Of a DNA stretch of 64,000 nt, positions 54,277-64,000 are shown in pieces. The stretch covers positions 5,022,001 through 5,086,000 of the forward strand of contig NZ_AP022590.1 in assembly GCF_010731775.1 (NCBI RefSeq). The letters run 5' to 3'. The notes under the pieces are model-generated. The model was not told the origin of the DNA. It worked only from the letters and a program-made list of their open reading frames with translations, and did no database searches. The stretch is from Mycobacterium mantenii (lineage in GTDB: Bacteria; Actinomycetota; Actinomycetes; Mycobacteriales; Mycobacteriaceae). Every line of letters begins with the position of its first letter. Position 1 is the first letter of the stretch. The translations under genes and the position numbers were made by a program.

Positions 54277-55905
54277 TCAGTAGCCGGGGCCGATGGACTC
54301 GCCGGACATCTCTTCGGCCCGCGCCTGGTTGGGCTGCGAATCGGTGGTTCCGGCCAGGTGCACCGGGCGGGCCAGCTGGGTCGGCGCTCGGCGGCCGCGC
54401 AGCTCCACCACCTCGCCGACATCCCAGCACAGGGCTTCGGCGTCGAGCGCGCCGCTGACCGCGATAGCCGACGCGAGCACGTGGCCGGGTTCCAGCTTGG
54501 CCAGCTCGGTCAGCCGGGCGGCCTCGTTGACCGGGTCGCCGATCACGGTGTACTCGAAGCGGGCCTGCGCGCCGATGTGGCCGGCGATGGCCCGCCCGGA
54601 TGACACCCCGATGCCGAACTCCGCCGACCCGATCACCGGCAGCAGCGCGTCGTGCAGTTCCCGGGCGGCGGCCAGCGCCCCGCCGGGCGAGTCGGGGTGT
54701 TCGATCGGCGCGCCGAAAATAGCCAGCGCGGCGTCACCCTGGAACTTGTTGACGAAACCACCATGCTTGCCGACCGTGTCCACGACCACCCGGAAGAACT
54801 CGTTGAGCAGGTGGACCACCTCGGCGGGCGGCCGGGTCGAGGCAAGCTGCGTGGAGCCGACCAGGTCCACGAACAGCACCGCGACATCGCGCTCCTGGCC
54901 GCCCAATTCGGTTCCGCGCTCCAGCGCCCGGCGGGCCACGTCTTCACCGACGTAGCGGCCGAACAGGTCACGCAGCCGCTGCCGCTCGGACAGGTCACGC
55001 ACCATGTCGTTGAAGCCCGCCTGCAGCAGGCCGAGCTCGCTGGCGTCGTAGATCTGCATGTGCGCGTTGTAGTTTCCGCGCTGCACCTCCGACAGCGCCC
55101 AGCGCAGCTGGCGCAGCGGATCGGCGATCGACATGGCCACCAGCAGCGTGCTGATCAGACCGATACCCAGCGCCGCCACCGCCAGCAACAGGATCGGGGT
55201 GAACAACTTCTCCGGCGTGGCATGCAGCAGCGAGGTCTTGTCGGCCACTACCGCCAGCACGATCGCCAGCACCGGCACGGCGGTGGACAGCATCCAGGTC
55301 AGGATCTGCCGCAGGATGACGCCGGGCGCCTTGACGTTCTCGGGCACCCCGCTGCGCAGGGCGGCCACCGCCACCGGCCGCAGCACCCGCTCGGACTGCA
55401 GGTAGCCGATGATCGAGGTGGCCGCGGCGCCGAGCCCGGTGGCCACCGCCACCACGGGCGCGGCGAAGCGGGCCACCGACCAGCTGGCGATGATGAACAC
55501 CACGCTGCCGATGGCCCAGGCCACGATGCTGATCAGGGTGCGGTAGAACGGCATTCGCAACGCGCGGCTGCGGGCCAGTTCGGTGGCGGCCGGGTCGGCC
55601 TCGGCGAGCATGTTGTCGCGGCGCTGCCACCGGAATACCGGCATCAGCAGCCGCAGTGTCACGGCCAAACCGGTGAGGAACACGACGACCAGCGCGGTGG
55701 CGAAGATCGCCAGGTTCAGGACCGGTAGGTCCTGCAACTGGATGCGGTCCTCGGGCGGCAGGGCGTAGCGAAGGAAGCCGAGCACGAAGAGCGCGCCGAT
55801 GATGTCGGCCTGCAGCATGCTGAGCGAGAACAACGGCCACGGCGTGCGCATCACCCAGCGGACGAATGCGCTGATCCGCCCCGGTAGTGCCGCCGCCGTT
55901 GTCAC
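54277..55905 (-). CDS. Membrane class III adenylate cyclase with HAMP domain
   Basis: 542 residues from the GTG at 55905. Six membrane helices (about 15-270), a HAMP domain (SIADPLRQLRWALSEVQRGN) and a class III cyclase domain with metal-binding Asp in VLFVDLVGSTQLA, KFQGDAALAIFGAP and the transition-state ARFEYTVIGDPVNEAARL. It matches Rv3645, the main fatty-acid-responsive cyclase in M. tuberculosis. It is convergent with topA. cAMP made here would act on Crp, also encoded in this window. Confidence 0.93.
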   Translation of the reverse strand: MTTAAALPGRISAFVRWVMRTPWPLFSLSMLQADIIGALFVLGFLRYALPPEDRIQLQDLPVLNLAIFATALVVVFLTGLAVTLRLLMPVFRWQRRDNMLAEADPAATELARSRALRMPFYRTLISIVAWAIGSVVFIIASWSVARFAAPVVAVATGLGAAATSIIGYLQSERVLRPVAVAALRSGVPENVKAPGVILRQILTWMLSTAVPVLAIVLAVVADKTSLLHATPEKLFTPILLLAVAALGIGLISTLLVAMSIADPLRQLRWALSEVQRGNYNAHMQIYDASELGLLQAGFNDMVRDLSERQRLRDLFGRYVGEDVARRALERGTELGGQERDVAVLFVDLVGSTQLASTRPPAEVVHLLNEFFRVVVDTVGKHGGFVNKFQGDAALAIFGAPIEHPDSPGGALAAARELHDALLPVIGSAEFGIGVSSGRAIAGHIGAQARFEYTVIGDPVNEAARLTELAKLEPGHVLASAIAVSGALDAEALCWDVGEVVELRGRRAPTQLARPVHLAGTTDSQPNQARAEEMSGESIGPGY

Positions 55906-56059
55906 TAACCCACCGTATCGGTCGGCAGTGACGTCTCGGAAACTTAATATCGATCTCGGCAGGTCGCTCAGGGCGCGTCGAGCGCGCCGAAGATAACGGA
56001 ATGGTCGCGGTACGGTGGCCGTTCGGTATCTGTCGGCGGCGCCACTACTGTTACCGGTG

Positions 56060-57268
56060 ATGTCCGGGGTGTTTACGCGGCTGGTAGGCCAGGACGCGGT
56101 GACGGCCGAGCTGCTGGCCGCCGCCAGAGCCGCCCGTGGTGACTCAGGCCACAGCGGGGCCGGCGCCGGGACTATGACACATGCATGGCTGATCACAGGG
56201 CCTCCGGGTTCGGGCCGCTCGGTGGCGGCGTTGTGCTTCGCCGCCGCCTTGCAGTGCACGTCCGACGGAGAGCCGGGCTGCGGACGCTGCCACGCGTGCA
56301 CGACGACCATGGGCGGCACCCACGCCGACGTGCGGCGCGTGATTCCCGAAGGCCTGTCCATCGGTGTCGACGAGATGCGTTCGATCGTCCAGATCGCGTC
56401 GCGGCGCCCGGCCACCGGGCACCGGCAGATCGTGGTGATCGAAGATGCCGACCGGCTGACCGAGGGCGCCGCCAATGCGCTGCTGAAGGTGGTGGAGGAA
56501 CCGCCGCCGTCGACGGTGTTCCTGCTGTGCGCGCCGTCGGTGGACCCCGAGGACATCGCCATCACGTTGCGGTCGCGGTGCCGGCACGTGGCGTTGGTGA
56601 CCCCGCCGACCGAGGCGATCGCACGCGTGCTGGTCGACAGCGACGGCCTGACCCCCGACACGGCGAACTGGGCCGCGTCGGTCAGCGGCGGCCATGTGGG
56701 CCGGGCCCGGCGGCTGGCGACCGACCCCGAGGCCCGGTCGCGCCGGGAGCGGTCGCTGACGCTGGTGCGCGACGCCGCGACCCCGTCGCGGGCCTACGCC
56801 GCCGCCGAGGAGCTGGTGGCCGCGGCCGAAGCCGAGGCCGTGGTGCTGACCGCGGACCGCGCCGAGGCCGAGACCGAAGAGCTGCGCACGGCCCTGGGCG
56901 CCGGCGGCACCGGCAAGGGCACCGCGGGCGCGATGCGCGGCGCGGCCGGGGCGATGAAGGACCTTGAGCGACGGCAGAAGTCGCGTCAGACACGGGCCTC
57001 GCGCGACGCGCTGGACCGCGCGCTGATCGACTTGGCGACGTATTTCCGGGACGCGCTGATGGTCTCCGCGAATGCCGGGGCGGTGCGGGCCAACCATCCC
57101 GATATGGCCGAGCGGGTCGCGGCGCTGGCCGCCCACGCCCCACCCGCGCGGCTGCTGCGCTGCATCGAGGCGGTGCTTGAGTGCCGCGAGGCGCTGGCGA
57201 TCAACGTCAAGCCGAAGTTCGCCGTCGACGCCATGGTCGCCACCATCGGCCAGGAACTGCGCGATTGA
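56060..57268 (+). CDS. holB: DNA polymerase III delta' subunit
   Basis: 402 residues from the ATG at 56060. AAA+ clamp-loader fold: Walker A-like TGPPGSGRSVAALCF (Lys replaced by Arg), zinc cysteines in CGRCHACTTTMGG, sensor IVVIEDADRLTEGAANALLK and SRC motif TLRSRCRHV. An acidic/Ala-rich insertion (about 265-320) separates the C-terminal helical domain. Matches Rv3644c. Confidence 0.93.
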   Translation: MSGVFTRLVGQDAVTAELLAAARAARGDSGHSGAGAGTMTHAWLITGPPGSGRSVAALCFAAALQCTSDGEPGCGRCHACTTTMGGTHADVRRVIPEGLSIGVDEMRSIVQIASRRPATGHRQIVVIEDADRLTEGAANALLKVVEEPPPSTVFLLCAPSVDPEDIAITLRSRCRHVALVTPPTEAIARVLVDSDGLTPDTANWAASVSGGHVGRARRLATDPEARSRRERSLTLVRDAATPSRAYAAAEELVAAAEAEAVVLTADRAEAETEELRTALGAGGTGKGTAGAMRGAAGAMKDLERRQKSRQTRASRDALDRALIDLATYFRDALMVSANAGAVRANHPDMAERVAALAAHAPPARLLRCIEAVLECREALAINVKPKFAVDAMVATIGQELRD

Positions 57269-57380
57269 TCGCCCGGCGACGATGCAGACGGCGTTGCCGT
57301 GTGAGGAGGAGCGGGCGCAATCCTGATTTCGTGGTGTCGGGCCGCCTGCCGTAGACTCGTGCCGCCCGGCGTGCGGGTAT

Positions 57381-57456
57381 GCCGCCTTAGCTCAGTCGGT
57401 AGAGCGATTCACTCGTAATGAATAGGTCGGGGGTTCGATTCCCCCAGGCGGCTCCA
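57381..57456 (+). tRNA. tRNA-Thr (anticodon CGT)
   Basis: 73 nt plus encoded CCA (57454-57456). Acceptor GCCGCCT/AGGCGGC, D-arm GCTC/GAGC, anticodon stem ATTCA/TGAAT with loop CTCGTAA (anticodon CGT, codon ACG), T-arm GGGGGTTCGATTCCCCC. Confidence 0.97.
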
Positions 57457-57461
57457 TAGTT

Positions 57462-60189
<2,728 letters not shown>

Positions 60190-60220
60190 CCGGGCGTCGA
60201 GATCGACGTCAGCGTGCGGC

Positions 60221-60589
60221 CTACTCGAACCTTCCCGCGCCAGCGTCGATTTCGGTGACGGGCGCCTGTGCGGATTCCATCGCCACCGCCCGGGCCAGTC
60301 TCGCGTAGCGCAGCTCCAGATCCTTGAACCGCATGTAGGTGCTCAGCGTGGTGAAACAGAACGCCATGATCAGCGCGTAGAGCATCAGGTCGGTGCCGCG
60401 GCGCACCCCGAACCACTGCGCCACCACCGTGGTGTCGTCGGGCCGCAGCACGGCATAGATACCGCCCAGCACGAACACCACGTAGCCGACCTTGACCCAG
60501 GCCCGGGATCGCGCGTTGCGGCGCGACCGCAGCAGATACACCAGTAGCGCGACTATCGATCCGATCAGCAGTACCTGAATCCAGTTCAT
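60221..60589 (-). CDS. DUF2304 membrane protein, PpgS partner (Rv3632-like)
   Basis: 122 residues with three membrane helices (about 3-20, 32-50, 65-85) and a C-terminal coil. DUF2304 family; Rv3632 was reported to promote the PpgS (Rv3631) glycosyltransferase. It lies 13 bases downstream of ppgS, so the two should be cotranscribed. Confidence 0.85.
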   Translation of the reverse strand: MNWIQVLLIGSIVALLVYLLRSRRNARSRAWVKVGYVVFVLGGIYAVLRPDDTTVVAQWFGVRRGTDLMLYALIMAFCFTTLSTYMRFKDLELRYARLARAVAMESAQAPVTEIDAGAGRFE

Positions 60590-60602
60590 ATTCCAACCCT
60601 TT

Positions 60603-61304
60603 TCATCTCGGAATCCGCCCTCGCAGGAATCCGTCGAAAATGATGTTGACGCCGTTGAGCAGGGGTTGCCCCTTCGACCTCGAGTACGCGGTGTAGAGCA
60701 CCTCGATGGGTTCTTCGGCGACGCGCCAATGGTTTTCGTCGATCAACATGATGAACTCGTTGGCGTGGCTCATGCCGCTCATGGTGATGTCCAGCCCGTC
60801 GGCGACCTTCTTGTTGAACACCCGCAGCCCATTGTTGGTGTCGGTCAGGCCGAGTCGGCGGCCGCGCCGGCTCAACCGCGCGGCGGTCTGCAACACGATC
60901 CGTTTCACGAACGGTGGCCGGGCACCGTGCTGTGCGCCGAAGCGGGTGCCGATCACCACGTCGACGTCGCCGGCGCGCAACCGGTCGACCATCGTCACCA
61001 GGTCTTTGACGCGGTGCTGCCCGTCGGCGTCGAACGTGGCGAAAACCTCGGCCCCGGGCTGCTTGCGGGCGTACTCCACGCCGGTCTGGATGGCCGCGCC
61101 CTGCCCGAGGTTGATCGGATGCCGCACCAGGTGAGCCCCGGCCCGCCGGGCGATCTCCCCGGTGTCGTCGGCGCTGCCGTCGTCCACGCAGACGACATGG
61201 TCGAACACCGAGCGCACATCGGCGACCACCTCACCGATGACAGCTGCTTCGTTGAAGGCGGGAATGACGACCCAGACGACCGAATAATGCGTTTCAGTAC
61301 CCAT
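60603..61304 (-). CDS. ppgS: Polyprenyl-phosphate GalNAc synthase PpgS (GT2)
   Basis: A 233-residue family-2 glycosyltransferase: VVIPAFNEAAVIGEVV, donor site VVCVDDGSADDT, DxD-type FATFDADGQHR and acceptor-side TDTNNGLRVFNKK. It matches Rv3631, which makes polyprenyl-P-GalNAc for galactosamine decoration of arabinogalactan. The GalE1 gene close by could provide UDP-GalNAc. Confidence 0.9.
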   Translation of the reverse strand: MGTETHYSVVWVVIPAFNEAAVIGEVVADVRSVFDHVVCVDDGSADDTGEIARRAGAHLVRHPINLGQGAAIQTGVEYARKQPGAEVFATFDADGQHRVKDLVTMVDRLRAGDVDVVIGTRFGAQHGARPPFVKRIVLQTAARLSRRGRRLGLTDTNNGLRVFNKKVADGLDITMSGMSHANEFIMLIDENHWRVAEEPIEVLYTAYSRSKGQPLLNGVNIIFDGFLRGRIPR

Positions 61305-61339
61305 CTAAGCCCACAAGGTACACGCCTGTGCAGGTCATA

Positions 61340-62608
61340 TCAGCCGGTAGAGCGCGTGGCGCGGGACAGCGCGAGCAGATGGACGCCGATCCCCACGACC
61401 GGGCCGCACAGCAACCCGACCACGGTCCGGGTCTGCAGGGACAGCGGCAACAGCAGCAGCAATCCCGACGCGACCGTGGCGCTCACCCAACCCAGCGAGT
61501 AGGCCCGGTGCAGCGCCGCGGCCACCGCCGCGGCGCCGGTCAGCGTCAGCATCGCGATCGCCACCGCGGCCGCGGTCAGCCACGCCAACAGCGCGCTGCT
61601 GGCGTGGTACTGCGGCCCGAAGGCGACCCGCAACAGCCACGGGCCTATCACGCCCGCGGCCAGCACGCCGACCGCGCCGATCGCCCCGACGATGCCCGCC
61701 GGGGCGAGCAGCGCGCGAATCCGATTGCTGCGCTCGTCGACAAAATGAGCAATCAGGTTGCCCTGCATGGCCGTCAGCGGCACCAGCAGCGGCGCGCGGG
61801 TCAGCGTGACGGCCAGGATGATCACCCCGCCCTGTGCGCCGAGCTCGGCGCTGGTCAGCTTCAACAGCACCGGAAATCCCATCACCAGTATGGCGCTGGC
61901 ACCGGCCGCGGTGATCGAATGCGCCGCGCCCCGCAGGAAGGTCGCGGTCCCGCCCGGGGTCAGCAGGCGGGCAGTCGCCCGGGTCGCCGGCGAGGCCACC
62001 AGCAGGATCAGCCAGGCGACCGCGCCCGCCACCGTCGCCCACAGAAATCCGACCAGGCGCCAGCCGAGCGTGACGGTCGCCGCGGCCACCGTCACCCGGA
62101 TGACGGCGTCGGTCACCATCAGCGCGCCGTAGCGGGTCCACTGGTTGGTGCCTGCCAGCATGCCCAGCAGGGTGGCGTGCAGGCAGAAGCCGGCCAGCCC
62201 GACGCTGAGCAGAACCACCGACAACAGGCGCGCCTCGACGAACACCCGCCCGCTCCACAACGGCGAGCTGCCCGCGATCAGCACGGCCGCGGCCACCCCG
62301 ACCAGCATGGCGACGCGCATCGGGTGGGTACGCGGCTCGCCGGGCACCGGCAGCGCGGCCAGGTCGCTGATGTAAGGCGTCGAGCGGACTTCCCGGGTGG
62401 TTTCCTGCAGCAGGCCGTTGGCCGCGCCGGTGACCAGACCGAAGGCCCCCCAGAACACCCCGAATACCGAAAAGCCGCTCGGCGCCAGGTCACGAGCGGC
62501 CAGGTAGATGACGGCGTAGCCACACAGCGCCGTCACGGCGGTGGCGGTGCCGACCCGGGCCATGCTGCCGCGCGCCACCGGCCCCTGTGAGGCACTGATC
62601 TCGGTCAT
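61340..62608 (-). CDS. MOP-type flippase-like membrane protein, Rv3630-like
   Basis: 422 residues with 12 predicted membrane helices, related to polysaccharide-export (Wzx/MOP) proteins; for example GFSVFGVFWGAFGLVTGA and MQGNLIAHFVDERSNRIRAL as a cytoplasmic loop. It matches Rv3630. Neighbouring polyprenyl-phosphate sugar genes suggest it moves a lipid-linked sugar across the membrane, which is unproven. Confidence 0.8.
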   Translation of the reverse strand: MTEISASQGPVARGSMARVGTATAVTALCGYAVIYLAARDLAPSGFSVFGVFWGAFGLVTGAANGLLQETTREVRSTPYISDLAALPVPGEPRTHPMRVAMLVGVAAAVLIAGSSPLWSGRVFVEARLLSVVLLSVGLAGFCLHATLLGMLAGTNQWTRYGALMVTDAVIRVTVAAATVTLGWRLVGFLWATVAGAVAWLILLVASPATRATARLLTPGGTATFLRGAAHSITAAGASAILVMGFPVLLKLTSAELGAQGGVIILAVTLTRAPLLVPLTAMQGNLIAHFVDERSNRIRALLAPAGIVGAIGAVGVLAAGVIGPWLLRVAFGPQYHASSALLAWLTAAAVAIAMLTLTGAAAVAAALHRAYSLGWVSATVASGLLLLLPLSLQTRTVVGLLCGPVVGIGVHLLALSRATRSTG

Positions 62609-62737
62609 CGGGGCGGCGACGCTTTCGGCCCGCTTCCCCGATGTATCGCCACAATTTGAAAATTCTATGCGGCCCGCGGCGGGCGTCCCCGGCGGCGACG
62701 CGGTTCGCTAGTGTGAGCTGGCCGTCGGGAAGGATCC

Positions 62738-63832
62738 ATGTCCGCTTTGCGTACCTTCGCGATCTCGCTCGTGGTCACCGCGGCGGCGCTCGCCCTCGGA
62801 TATTCCTACGGCGGTTTCAAAGACCTCTATCTGTTGGTGGTGCTGGCCGCCCTCGAGGTGTCGTTGTCGTTCGACAACGCCATCATCAACGCGGCGGTCC
62901 TGAAACGGATGAGCCGGTTCTGGCAGCGGATGTTCCTGACCATCGGGATCCTCGTCGCCGTGTTCGGCATGCGGTTGCTCTTTCCGCTGCTCATCGTGTG
63001 GGCGACCGCGGGCCTCGACCCGGTGCGGGCGATGGAGCTGGCGCTGCATCCGCCGCCGCACGGCGCGCTGGAGTTTCCCGACGGCTCGCCCAGCTACGAA
63101 AAGCTCGTCATCGTGGCCCACCCCCAGATCGCGGCGTTCGGGGGGATCTTCCTCTTGATGCTGTTTCTAGATTTCGTTTTCTATGACCGAGACATCAAGT
63201 GGCTCAAGTGGATTGAGATCCCGTTCGCCCGCATCGGCCGGCTGGGGCAGGTGTCGCTGGTGGTGACTGGTGTGGTGCTGGTCCTGGTGGGCACGCGGTT
63301 GACGCACTCGGCCGACGAGGCAGCCACGGTGCTGACCGCCGGACTGCTGGGCTTGGTCACCTATCTCGTGGTCAACGGATTGAGCCGGGCGTTTCGGCCA
63401 TCCGACACCGAAGCCGACGTCGAATCCGGAGCCGGCGCGGCGACCGGCTGGGCCGGCCTGACCCTGTTCCTCTATCTCGAAGTTCTCGACGCCGCGTTCT
63501 CGTTCGACGGCGTCACCGGCGCGTTCGCCATCACCTCGGACCCCATCGTGATCGCGCTGGGGCTGGGGCTGGTGGGTTCGATGTTCGTCCGGTCCATCAC
63601 CATCTACCTGGTCCGCCAGGACGCGCTGGGCCGGTACGTGTATCTGGAACACGGGGCGCACTGGGCGATCGGGGCGCTGGCCGTGATCATGCTGTTCTCC
63701 ATCGAGCCGCGATTCGACGTTCCCGAGCCGGTCACCGCCTCGGTCGGGGTGGTGTTCATCGCGGCGGCGCTGGGCTGGAGCGTCCTGCGCAACCGCCGCG
63801 ACGCGCGCCGGGGCGTGACACGACCTCGCTAG
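62738..63832 (+). CDS. TerC/DUF475-family integral membrane protein
   Basis: 364 residues with about nine membrane helices. The TerC-type repeats are ALEVSLSFDNAIINAAVLKR near the start and YLEVLDAAFSFDGVTGAFAI in the second half; the paired Asp residues in membrane segments likely bind a metal ion. Resembles Rv3629c. TerC relatives export manganese or protect metalloenzymes. RBS GGAAGG precedes the ATG. Confidence 0.88.
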   Translation: MSALRTFAISLVVTAAALALGYSYGGFKDLYLLVVLAALEVSLSFDNAIINAAVLKRMSRFWQRMFLTIGILVAVFGMRLLFPLLIVWATAGLDPVRAMELALHPPPHGALEFPDGSPSYEKLVIVAHPQIAAFGGIFLLMLFLDFVFYDRDIKWLKWIEIPFARIGRLGQVSLVVTGVVLVLVGTRLTHSADEAATVLTAGLLGLVTYLVVNGLSRAFRPSDTEADVESGAGAATGWAGLTLFLYLEVLDAAFSFDGVTGAFAITSDPIVIALGLGLVGSMFVRSITIYLVRQDALGRYVYLEHGAHWAIGALAVIMLFSIEPRFDVPEPVTASVGVVFIAAALGWSVLRNRRDARRGVTRPR

Positions 63833-64000
63833 GCCTCGATCTGCCCGGCGATGCGCCGTTCGATCGCGGCCCGGGCGGGCGCGGGAAGCACGATCAGGCC
63901 GTCGAGCTCTTTGGTCGCCCGCGCGTAGGCGTTCTGGCGTTCCTCACGCGTGGCCGCATCGTCGTGCGCCAAGTGCAGCAGGTGCTGGGCGCGCGCCAGC
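63829..64000 (-). CDS. Partial gene, C-terminus only, function unknown
   Basis: The frame is open from the window edge to TAG at 63829 and encodes 56 residues, with ATREERQNAYARATKELDGL and PAPARAAIERRIAGQIEA. Composition and helix pattern look coding. The stop overlaps the stop of the convergent DUF475 gene by 2 bases. I do not recognise the family. Confidence 0.6.
   Translation of the reverse strand, partial: LARAQHLLHLAHDDAATREERQNAYARATKELDGLIVLPAPARAAIERRIAGQIEA

Noticed and set aside
55906..56661. Upstream extension of the adenylate cyclase frame to a 794-codon ORF
   Set aside because: The extension is antisense to the delta' gene and lacks membrane or domain character; the GTG at 55905 matches the known protein length.

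Overview
The window is a piece of a Mycobacterium chromosome, most like a slow grower of the M. avium complex type; the species cannot be fixed from sequence alone. The evidence is GC-rich codon use, many GTG and TTG starts, and a gene order that mirrors, inverted, the Rv3629c-Rv3687c interval of M. tuberculosis H37Rv. Ortholog names and locus tags below come from recalled protein sequences and gene order, not from a database search.

Region 1 (1-6.8 kb) is a signalling block. A translationally coupled minus-strand operon encodes a full stressosome set (RsbR, RsbS, RsbT, RsbX and a PAS-containing output protein cut by the window edge). It is divergent from the SigF anti-anti-sigma factor RsfB. 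A membrane protein, a HAD phosphatase, a UsfY-like protein behind a consensus-type SigF promoter, a DUF4193 zinc-ribbon protein and a membrane-anchored Mrr-type nuclease follow.

Region 2 (about 7.1-12.8 kb) is accessory DNA next to a tRNA-Pro gene. It holds remnants of a GAF-ANTAR regulator, a serine recombinase, an ATPase tail, a uracil-DNA-glycosylase-like protein and a tyrosine integrase. It also holds a small secreted protein, a divergent dps/marR pair with three operator-like repeats, and one IS3-family element inserted inside the end of another.

Region 3 (12.9-40.2 kb) is conserved core. It runs cds1, metallophosphoesterase, ponA2, whiB4, bagB-bagA, DUF4177, RidA, MBL hydrolase, crp, Rv3675-like, nth, TlpA-like, CoA pyrophosphatase, marP, ephE, holin-like, S1 protease, acs, and dppABCD plus neighbours. 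The striking event is a second copy of the same 1362-bp IS inside marP, which separates the catalytic His and Asp from the Ser of this acid-resistance protease.

Region 4 (40.2-46.5 kb) carries two small RNAs, an Ms1/MTS2823-type RNA and 6C (B11) RNA, a HAD phosphatase, and the ssd-tad pilus operon.

Region 5 (46.5-64 kb) carries an Rv3651-like protein, a DUF1998 helicase, cspA, topA, a membrane adenylate cyclase, the clamp-loader delta' subunit and tRNA-Thr. A cell-envelope sugar cluster follows (Rv3635-like membrane protein, galE1, PpgS with its membrane partner, a flippase-like protein), then a TerC/DUF475 protein and a partial gene.
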